NCBI RefSeq assembly: GCF_015163075.1
Contig: NZ_JADDXU010000007.1
Location: 62,001-126,000, forward strand
Origin: Streptomyces justiciae
GTDB lineage: Bacteria > Actinomycetota > Actinomycetes > Streptomycetales > Streptomycetaceae
Direction of reading: 5' to 3'
DNA: 64,000 bases
The position numbers and the translations under genes are program-made. Position 1 is the stretch's first letter; each line of letters begins with the position of its first letter. This document shows, piece after piece, positions 52,401 through 58,250 of this stretch. The notes under the pieces are model-generated. The model was not told the DNA's origin and did not search any database. It worked only from the letters and a program-made list of their open reading frames with translations.

Positions 52401-52522
52401 TGAGGTTCCTGGAGGAAGCTCACGCCCTCGGCGTGCTCCGCCGCAACGGCTCCGTCTACCAGTTCCGCCACGCGGCCCTGCAAGAGGTGCTCGCCGCTCA
52501 GGAGAGGCAGGAGAACTTGTAG
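49424..52522 (+). CDS. ParA/MinD-TIR(SEFIR)-NACHT-membrane fusion protein
   Basis: A 1032-aa multidomain protein. Residues 1-330 are a ParA/MinD-like ATPase with deviant Walker A FYSYKGGTGRT (Lys 12) and VLVVDWDLEAPGLHRYF. From 340 to about 470 lies a TIR/SEFIR domain (RRVFITYAYDSPDHFEAVRE, VLLVSSPGYRD). From about 565 to 780 lies a NACHT NTPase (Walker A LGAPGSGKTT at 574, Walker B FLDGLDEL at 655). Four membrane helices (about 843-970) and a short end domain with QFRHAALQEVLAAQ follow. TTG 49424 overlaps the FxsC-like gene stop and follows GGGAGGG. The combination suggests a ligand-sensing, membrane-bound effector switch, perhaps in phage defence; this is inference. Confidence 0.85.
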   Translation: MRARIVTFYSYKGGTGRTMALANAAWILASRGKRVLVVDWDLEAPGLHRYFHPFLPDSELRSSPGIMDMVWEFATAATDPATPDEPDWHEPLAAIQPYAMSVEYDFLEPGSIDLVPAGRQDHLYSSLVSTFDWNNFYERLGGGGFIEALKRSMREHYDYVLIDSRTGLSDTAGICTVQLPDILVNCFTLSNQAIDGAEAVAASVHRQRAGSQLRMFPVPMRVDGGEADRLEQGRRYAQATFGRYLSHVPDPDAYWGAVEVPYSPSYAYEELLAPIRDEPLHPASLLASSERLVSYLTDREVTQVRPLEEPERRGLLQQFKRAVPEEGAATPRDPERPGRRVFITYAYDSPDHFEAVRELWFLLRGHGIDARLELPPGQRGEDWPHRLRDQLLSAELVLLVSSPGYRDLPDEEATHLGDVYYAYPDRFLAITLPGGSPDDLPDFLVPPRRVEAAELTAAGVGPVAELINRRTVTEEAVVVRAPVDEEPSWGPSVFEPELARAAEALAMAVRRDLREELKRRDFDDRRPLPLRWSLSRRVVSRSDLGRMPRSSGDLLRDPHSLFDTVPDGRLVLLGAPGSGKTTAAYQLATTLLEMGRPDGRVAVPLMLPLASWDPRERTLTGWIIDRVRTDHPVLSAELGSGVLARLVDEGWVLPFLDGLDELPSESRAMAIEALNRAPASMYVLTSRTREYETVVRRGGRPLRRASVLELEPLQTYEAVRYLSQELLPGDIRWGPVFNRLLDQPSHPLARALSTPFMLRMAMEVYRDPSTDPRELLEFPDSAQVQSHLLDGFIPAVYRFSGPTRTPPDRASRWLTFLARHMDRLHTRDFAWWELHRVYGSLALRLWLGGAALILMAPMLSVGLALDGGARVFYLAVTGAFLALVVLTTARSPRPRWALLPLPGRRREAADAVSPRQSLRLDRRAALLLPNLAGAAAVAAFLATGAWNPAVLLWAVMIIALPVVALMLRGRASPRYYVVVGSLALTRRGPTRLMRFLEEAHALGVLRRNGSVYQFRHAALQEVLAAQERQENL

Positions 52523-52525
52523 GGC

Positions 52526-53263
52526 TCAAGAACGGCTCTCGGCCTCCGCCGTCGGAAACCCCGACGTCCGCAGCACCTTGCGCTCCGCGTCCACCGCGAA
52601 CACTTCCACGCCCGGCAAGGAGGCGGCCCAGTCCACCCCCTCCACCCCCATCGCGAACGCCGCCGTAGCCACCGAGTCCGCCTCCGTCAACGACGAAGCG
52701 ACCACCGTCAAGCTCAGCAACCCCGTAGCCGGACGCCCCGTACGCCCGTCGATGATGTGGTCCCCCCGCTCGTAGCGGGCGGACGTCGCCACCGCGCCGT
52801 CCGTCAGCGACAGCACCGTGCACAGCTTGTCGGCGTGTTCGGGGTGGCGTACGCCCACACGCCAGGGTCCGCCGGCGGCGACCACGTCGCCGCCGGCGTT
52901 CAGGACGAAGCGGCGCGCGCCCGCCGATGCGAGCAGCTCCGCCGCACGCTGCACCGACCACCCCTTCACCACCGCGCACGGGTCGAGCCCCCGCCCCGGC
53001 AGGCGGACGTCGAAGGCGCCGCCCGTCGCCACGCGGTAGTGCTCGCACAGGTCGAGCACGAGTCGGAGGTCGCCGCTGACCTCCGACTCCGCCAGTTCGC
53101 CGCGGCCAAGGCGGGACACCTCGCTGTCCGGCTTGAACGGGCTGAAGCGGGCGTCGACCTCGTGCAGCCAGGCGAAGACCCTGTCCCCGGCCGGCTCGAA
53201 GTCGCCCTCGTCGTCGACGCGCAACGACACCGGGAAGCCCATGACGTGTTCGACCCTGTGCAA
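52526..53263 (-). CDS. apbE: FAD:protein FMN transferase
   Basis: A 245-aa ApbE family enzyme. It takes FMN from FAD and attaches it through phosphate to a Thr of target proteins. Visible motifs: EVDARFSPFKPDSEVSRL, GGAFDVRLPGRGLDPCAVVKGW, VLNAGGDVVAAGG and the DGRTGRPATG metal/flavin segment near the end. No signal peptide or lipobox is present, so it may act inside the cell or lack the usual export signal. TTG 53263 follows GAAGGG and lies two bases from the stop of the FMN-binding protein gene, its obvious substrate. Confidence 0.9.
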   Translation of the reverse strand: MHRVEHVMGFPVSLRVDDEGDFEPAGDRVFAWLHEVDARFSPFKPDSEVSRLGRGELAESEVSGDLRLVLDLCEHYRVATGGAFDVRLPGRGLDPCAVVKGWSVQRAAELLASAGARRFVLNAGGDVVAAGGPWRVGVRHPEHADKLCTVLSLTDGAVATSARYERGDHIIDGRTGRPATGLLSLTVVASSLTEADSVATAAFAMGVEGVDWAASLPGVEVFAVDAERKVLRTSGFPTAEAESRS

Positions 53264-53265
53264 GA

Positions 53266-53970
53266 TCAGCCCTTCGCGTCGATCGCGGCCTGGAGGGACT
53301 CCTTGTAGGCGTCGCTCGTGATCGTCGCACCGGACACCGTGTCGATGTCCGCGCTCTGCGCCTCGAGGGTCGCCGCGATCAGCTTCGGCACCGCCGCCGT
53401 CGTCTGCGGATGGTTCGGCTGCTGGAGCATCTTCACGGCGCTGATCTTGTCGCCCTCGAAGGTCACCTGGACCTGGACGGGGCCTTTCTCGGTGTTCAGC
53501 GCCGAGCCGTCGATCGTCTGGGAGGCGGCAACCGTCGGGGAGGGGGAGGAGGTCGCCGCCGACTTCGCGTTCTCGTCGATCGCCGCCTGGAGGGACTCCT
53601 TGTACGCGTCACTCGTGATCGTCGCGCCCGACACGGTGTCGATGTCCGCGCTCTGCGCCTCGAGGGTCGCCGCGATCAGCTTCGGCACCGCCGCCGTCGT
53701 CTGCGGATGGTTCGGCTGCTGGAGCATCTTGACCGCGGTGATCTTCTCGCCCTGGAAGGTCACCTGGACCTCCACCGGGCCCTTCTCGGTGTTCACGGTC
53801 GTCCCCTTGACGACCGTGCCCGACGACGAACCCCCGGAGGCGGACGAGGACGTGGACGGGGCCGGTGCGGCTTCCGTCGTCGACGTACCGCCGCCGATCG
53901 ACGGCTCGTAGCGCCAGACCGGGACCAGGCCCGCGATGCTGAGGACGACTACAGGTATGGCTCGCTTCAC
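53266..53970 (-). CDS. Membrane-anchored protein with two nearly identical FMN-binding domains
   Basis: A 234-aa protein. One N-terminal helix (VVVLSIAGLVPV) anchors it; a Ser/Gly/Pro linker follows, then two FMN_bind domains (about 52-136 and 150-234). Each has the flavinylation motif DTVSGAT, where the Thr would carry FMN. The two copies differ in only a few residues over 75. It would relay electrons outside the membrane from the reductase encoded upstream, after loading by ApbE. It starts 10 bp after the reductase stop. Confidence 0.9.
   Translation of the reverse strand: MKRAIPVVVLSIAGLVPVWRYEPSIGGGTSTTEAAPAPSTSSSASGGSSSGTVVKGTTVNTEKGPVEVQVTFQGEKITAVKMLQQPNHPQTTAAVPKLIAATLEAQSADIDTVSGATITSDAYKESLQAAIDENAKSAATSSPSPTVAASQTIDGSALNTEKGPVQVQVTFEGDKISAVKMLQQPNHPQTTAAVPKLIAATLEAQSADIDTVSGATITSDAYKESLQAAIDAKG
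53278..53795. repeat. Internal 297-bp duplication in the FMN-binding gene
   Basis: The stretch 53278-53498 is repeated at 53575-53795, offset by 297 bp (99 codons). The core from GTCGATGTCCGCGCTCTGCG (53341 and 53638) onward is identical for about 100 bases. Such identity in synonymous positions means a recent duplication or gene conversion. Confidence 0.9.
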
Positions 53971-53980
53971 GATCTCTTCC

Positions 53981-55324
53981 TCATCCCGCCAGGCTGAAGC
54001 GCTCGAAGTGGGTCTGCGCCTTGGGCACGTCCAGCTCGCGCAGGTTGGCCAGCACCGCGCTCATCATCGGCGGCGGCCCGCACAGGAAGACGTCCCGGTC
54101 GGCGATGTCGGGGACCATGCGCAGCAGTTCGGCGGGGGCCAGCCTGTCGGGCTGGACCGGGCCGGTCACCAGGTGCAGTTCGGCGCCCTTGGCGTGGGCG
54201 AGCTCGCGCAGCTCGTCGTAGAGGACGGCGTCGCGGTCGGTGGCGACGCGGTAGATGACGACCGCGTGGCCGTGCAGCTCTTCGAGGAGCGCGCGGATGG
54301 GGGTGACGCCGACGCCGCCGGCGATGAGGACCGACTCCGGGCGGGTGCGGTGCAGGGCGGTGAAGGCGCCGTAGGGGCCTTCGGCGAAGACGCGGGTGCC
54401 GGGCTTGACGTGGCGGAGGGCGGCGCTGCCGGCGCCGGCGGCCTTCGCGGTGAGCCGCAGCGTGCGGCCGTCGGGGGCTGCCGACAGGGAGAAGGGGTTC
54501 GCCTGCCACCAGCGGTCCTTGGTCAGGAACCGCCACAGGAAGAACTGGCCGGCGCGGGCGGGCAGCTTGTCGAGGTCGCGGCCGGTGATGTAGATCGAGA
54601 CGACGTTGTCGGACTCGGGGACGACGGCCTCGACACGGAACTGGTGGCGCAGGTTCCGCCACAGCGGCAGCACCGCGCGGCCCAGGACGACCGCACCGAG
54701 GGCGACGGTCCACACGCCGTACCAGTACGTCCTGGCGACGGACGACGACGTGAACGTCGTACCGACCGCGACCTGGTGGGTGATGGCGAGCACCACGGCG
54801 ACGTACGTGTAGAAGTGGATGAAGTGCCAGGTCTCGTAGGCCAGCCGGCGCCGGGCCCAGCGGCCCGAGACAGCGCCGACGACGATGATGATCCCCAGCG
54901 CGACGACCGCGCGGAGCACGCCCTCGGTGGTCTCGGCGAGGTCGACGATCGTGCCGATGGGGCCCACGTCGGTGCCCTCGGCATAGCCGAAGGCGATGAA
55001 GACGGCGTGCGCGAGGAGCGTCCAGAGGATGCCGAAGCCGGTCCAGCGGTGCCAGGAGGTCAGCCGGTCCATGCCGATGCGGCGATCGAGCCACGGCAGC
55101 CGGGCCACGAGCAGCAGCTGGAAGGCCATGAGGAGGGCGCCGTAGAGGCCGAAGAGGCGGCCCAGCACGACGAGCGCGTTGGAGGCGGCGAACCCGGCCT
55201 GGGCGAAGAAGACGGCCACGGCGACCACGTTCGCGGCGAGTACGGCGTACAGGCCCGTGCGGGCCACCACTTTGGGCCGTATCGCCGTGGGGGGCGCGGT
55301 GGGCGGTTTGACGGTCGTCGTCAC
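53981..55324 (-). CDS. Ferric-reductase-like flavocytochrome (NAD(P)H oxidoreductase)
   Basis: A 447-aa membrane flavoprotein. Residues 20-220 hold six helices of the ferric-reductase type with heme-ligand candidates in SWHRWTGFG, LLAHAVF, YETWHFIHFYTY and LAITHQ. Residues 225-330 are the FAD-binding domain (WQANPFSLSAAPDG replaces the usual RPYS text), and 330-447 the NAD-binding domain (VLIAGGVGVTPIRALLEEL, DVFLCGPPPMM). It should move electrons from cytoplasmic NAD(P)H through FAD and heme across the membrane, to the FMN-binding protein of the same operon. It is divergent from a two-component system, 132 bp apart. Confidence 0.9.
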   Translation of the reverse strand: MTTTVKPPTAPPTAIRPKVVARTGLYAVLAANVVAVAVFFAQAGFAASNALVVLGRLFGLYGALLMAFQLLLVARLPWLDRRIGMDRLTSWHRWTGFGILWTLLAHAVFIAFGYAEGTDVGPIGTIVDLAETTEGVLRAVVALGIIIVVGAVSGRWARRRLAYETWHFIHFYTYVAVVLAITHQVAVGTTFTSSSVARTYWYGVWTVALGAVVLGRAVLPLWRNLRHQFRVEAVVPESDNVVSIYITGRDLDKLPARAGQFFLWRFLTKDRWWQANPFSLSAAPDGRTLRLTAKAAGAGSAALRHVKPGTRVFAEGPYGAFTALHRTRPESVLIAGGVGVTPIRALLEELHGHAVVIYRVATDRDAVLYDELRELAHAKGAELHLVTGPVQPDRLAPAELLRMVPDIADRDVFLCGPPPMMSAVLANLRELDVPKAQTHFERFSLAG

Positions 55325-55456
55325 GGAACGGAGCTCCTTGATCGGGGCCTGGGACTCGAGCTTCGCTTGCGCGACCTGTCGATTTGCTGTCGTACAACTT
55401 TCAAGTGGTTATCGATGTGGCCCCGGGGAGGATACGGCTCTGGTCTGTGGGGCCGC

Positions 55457-56167
55457 GTGCCGCACTATGAACGGGTGGAAAAAGTACGCCTCCTCGTCGT
55501 GGACGACGACCCGCCGATCGCCGACCTCGTGGCGACGGTCGCCCGCTACGAGGGCTGGGAGGCGGTCACCGCGAACTCCGGTGAGGAGGCGCTGAGCCGT
55601 GCCGCCGAGTTCCACCCGGACATCGTGGTGCTCGACCTGATGCTGCCCGACCTCGACGGTTTCGGGGTCCTGGACCGGCTGCGGCGCTCGGGGACGATGG
55701 TGCCGGTGGTGTTCCTGACCGCCCGGGACGCGGTCGCCGACCGGGTGGCGGGGCTGACCCGGGGCGGGGACGACTACCTGGTCAAGCCGTTCGCGGTGGA
55801 GGAGCTGATGGCCCGGCTGCGGACCGTGCTGCGGCGCGCGGCGGGCCCCGGCTTCCAGCGCTCGGTGCTGCGGGTCGCGGACCTGACGATGGACGAGGAC
55901 ACCCGCGAGGTGCGGCGCGGCGGCAAGCTGCTCACGCTCACCCCGACCGAGTACGAGGTGCTGCGCTACCTCATGCGCAAGTCGCCGACCGTGCTGACCA
56001 AGGCGCAGATCCTCGACCATGTGTGGGAGTACGGCTTCGGGGGTCGCTCGAACGTCGTCGAGCTGGTCGTCAGCCGGCTGCGCCGCAAGCTCGACGAGAC
56101 GGGTGACGATCCGCTGATCCAGACCGTGCGGGGCTTCGGGTACGTCATCCGGCAGGCCTCGGAGTGA
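55457..56167 (+). CDS. OmpR-family response regulator
   Basis: A 236-aa regulator. Receiver: VVDDDPPIADLV, phospho-acceptor Asp in VVLDLMLPDLDGF (about residue 60), FLTARD and LVKPF. Winged helix of OmpR type from about 140: LTLTPTEYEVLRYLMRKSPT, VVELVVSRLRRKL, QTVRGFGYVIR. GTG 55457 (with TGTGGGG just upstream) is used; GTG 55475 would shorten it by six residues. Its stop overlaps the kinase gene (GTGA). It probably controls the divergent flavin redox operon. Confidence 0.92.
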   Translation: MPHYERVEKVRLLVVDDDPPIADLVATVARYEGWEAVTANSGEEALSRAAEFHPDIVVLDLMLPDLDGFGVLDRLRRSGTMVPVVFLTARDAVADRVAGLTRGGDDYLVKPFAVEELMARLRTVLRRAAGPGFQRSVLRVADLTMDEDTREVRRGGKLLTLTPTEYEVLRYLMRKSPTVLTKAQILDHVWEYGFGGRSNVVELVVSRLRRKLDETGDDPLIQTVRGFGYVIRQASE

Positions 56168-57627
56168 TCGGGCGGCTGCGCTCGGCGTACCGGCGGATGC
56201 GGCTCGGCACCCGGCTCGCGCTGGGCCTCGGGGCGCTGGCGCTGGTGGTGTTCGGTGTCGTGGGCACGGTCCTGACGACGTACATGCGCGACTATCTGTC
56301 GAACCAGCTGAACGAACAGCTGTCGATCGCCCAGGTCGCCCAGTCCAAGAGCATCGCGGAGTCCGGGACCCTGGCGGGCAAGAAGTACTGGCGCTGGTAC
56401 TACGCGGTGTACGACGTGAAGGACGGCGCCGCGGTCCTGCGCACGCCGGAGGACCCCACCGACCTGCCGAAGGACGTCGACGAGTTCACGGCGGTGGCCG
56501 AGGCCAAGACCGCCGCGAACACGGACGTGACGCGCACCGAGCATCTGGCGGGCGCGGGCGAGTACCGGCTGCGTGCCTGCGAGGTCGAGCCCGGGGTGAT
56601 CCTGGTCAGCGCGGCACCCATGGACGACATCGACGACACCGTGGGGCAGCTGATCACGGTCCAGGTCGTCGCCTTCGGCCTCGCCCTGCTGGCGCTGGTG
56701 CTGTTCGGCCGGAAGGTGCTGCGGCGCGGGCTGAAACCGCTGAGCGACATGGCGTCCACCGCGCACGGCATCGCCTCGCACGACCTGACCGAGTCGGCGG
56801 CCCGGCTGCCGCTGCGCGCCGACCGCAAGGGCGGTGGCCCGGAGGTCGAGGAGCTGCGGACCGCGTTCAACTCGATGCTGGAGCACATCGACCGCTCCCT
56901 CGCGGTGCGTTCGGAGGCCGAGCAGCGGCTCCGCCGTTTCGTCGCGGACGCCTCGCACGAGCTGCGGACGCCTTTGATGTCGGTACGGGGCTACGCGGAC
57001 CTCTTCCAGTACGCCGCCGCCAACGCCCCCGAGGAACGGGACAAGCACCTGGCCCGGCTCCGGGCCGAGGCGGCCCGCATGGGCGTCCTCCTGGACGACC
57101 TGCTGCTGCTCGCCCGCCTGGACGCGGCGGAGGTGGAGACCCCGCTGCGGCCGGTGGACACGGATCTGGTGGCGCTGGTCCAGGACGCGGCGGACGCGTT
57201 CCGCGCGGCGCACCCGGACCGGCCGCTGACGCTGGCGGACGGCCCGGAGTCGGTGGCGCTGCGGGTCGACCCGCACCGCATCCGCCAGGTCCTGGACAAC
57301 CTCCTCACCAACGCGGCCGTGCACACCCCGGCCGGGACGCCGGTGTGCGTGACGGTGTCGGCCGGCTCCGGCCGGGCACGGGTCGAGGTCACGGACTCGG
57401 GCCCGGGCATCCCGCCCGCCGACCGGGAGCGGGTCTTCGACCGCTTCTACCGCGTCGACAAGGCCCGCAGCCGGGACCGCGGCGGCAGCGGCCTCGGCCT
57501 CGCCGTGGCCCGCTCCCTGGTACGGGCCCACGGCGGCACGGTGGAGGTGACCAGCGAGCCCGGCAGGACCGTCTTCACGGTGTCGCTTCCGCTCACGCAA
57601 CGCCCCGACGGGCTCCCGGTAGCTTGA
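56164..57627 (+). CDS. Sensor histidine kinase
   Basis: A 487-aa kinase. Helix 1 (about 17-40), extracellular sensor of some 125 residues, helix 2 (about 165-185), HAMP, H-box DASHELRTPLMSVRGYADLF, N-box DNLLTNAAVHT, G1 DSGPGIP and G2 GGSGLGLAV. The layout matches TcrS/MtrB-type kinases. The extracellular domain is Trp/Tyr-rich near YWRWYYAVYD and has no recognised ligand. It pairs with the response regulator through the four-base overlap. Confidence 0.92.
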   Translation: MIGRLRSAYRRMRLGTRLALGLGALALVVFGVVGTVLTTYMRDYLSNQLNEQLSIAQVAQSKSIAESGTLAGKKYWRWYYAVYDVKDGAAVLRTPEDPTDLPKDVDEFTAVAEAKTAANTDVTRTEHLAGAGEYRLRACEVEPGVILVSAAPMDDIDDTVGQLITVQVVAFGLALLALVLFGRKVLRRGLKPLSDMASTAHGIASHDLTESAARLPLRADRKGGGPEVEELRTAFNSMLEHIDRSLAVRSEAEQRLRRFVADASHELRTPLMSVRGYADLFQYAAANAPEERDKHLARLRAEAARMGVLLDDLLLLARLDAAEVETPLRPVDTDLVALVQDAADAFRAAHPDRPLTLADGPESVALRVDPHRIRQVLDNLLTNAAVHTPAGTPVCVTVSAGSGRARVEVTDSGPGIPPADRERVFDRFYRVDKARSRDRGGSGLGLAVARSLVRAHGGTVEVTSEPGRTVFTVSLPLTQRPDGLPVA

Positions 57628-57686
57628 TCCTTCACCTGCGATGACAACCTCCGCGTTGTCATCGGCCACCGAGCGCTGGAGTTGAC

Positions 57687-58241
57687 ATGGCTGACACGAC
57701 CGTGACCGACCCCGTCACGCGGGACCTTCTCGCGATCTTCGAGAACGTGCGGTTCCGGCTGTTCGAGCGGATGAAGGGCCTGACCGACGCCGAGTACCTC
57801 TGGGAGCCGGTGAGCGACTGCGTCAGCATCCGCCCCGGCGACGACGGCGTCTTCCGCGTCGCCACGCTCATCCCGGAATCGGGCCCGGAGGAACCGGACC
57901 CCGTCACGACGATCGCCTGGCGCATCTGGCACATAGGCAGCCTCTGCCTGCGCGGCTATGTGATCCACTTCTTCGAGGACGCCCCCGAGTACGGCGACCG
58001 CGACGCGTGGCCGGGCACCGCGGAGGAGGGCGTCGCGGCGCTCGCCGAGGACTGGGAGCACTTCATCTCCCGTGTCGCGGCCCTCGGCGACAAGCGTCTG
58101 CTGGAGCCGATCGGTATCGGCCCCGGCGGCTGGGCCGACGAGACCTACTTCAAGCTCGCGCTGCACGCGCTGAAGGAGGTCACCCATCACGGCGGCGAGA
58201 TCGGCCTGCTGCGCGACCTGTACCTGCGCGAAGGCGCCTGA
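57687..58241 (+). CDS. DinB family protein
   Basis: A 184-aa four-helix protein of the DinB/YfiT type. A central IAWRIWHIGSLCLRGYVIHF and a terminal KEVTHHGGEIGLLRDLYLR supply the conserved His residues for a metal site. Many actinobacterial members are mycothiol- or bacillithiol-dependent S-transferases, but this one could as well be structural. It lies 59 bp after the kinase and ends nine bases before the convergent phosphatase gene. Confidence 0.85.
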   Translation: MADTTVTDPVTRDLLAIFENVRFRLFERMKGLTDAEYLWEPVSDCVSIRPGDDGVFRVATLIPESGPEEPDPVTTIAWRIWHIGSLCLRGYVIHFFEDAPEYGDRDAWPGTAEEGVAALAEDWEHFISRVAALGDKRLLEPIGIGPGGWADETYFKLALHALKEVTHHGGEIGLLRDLYLREGA

Positions 58242-58250
58242 TCACGGGCT

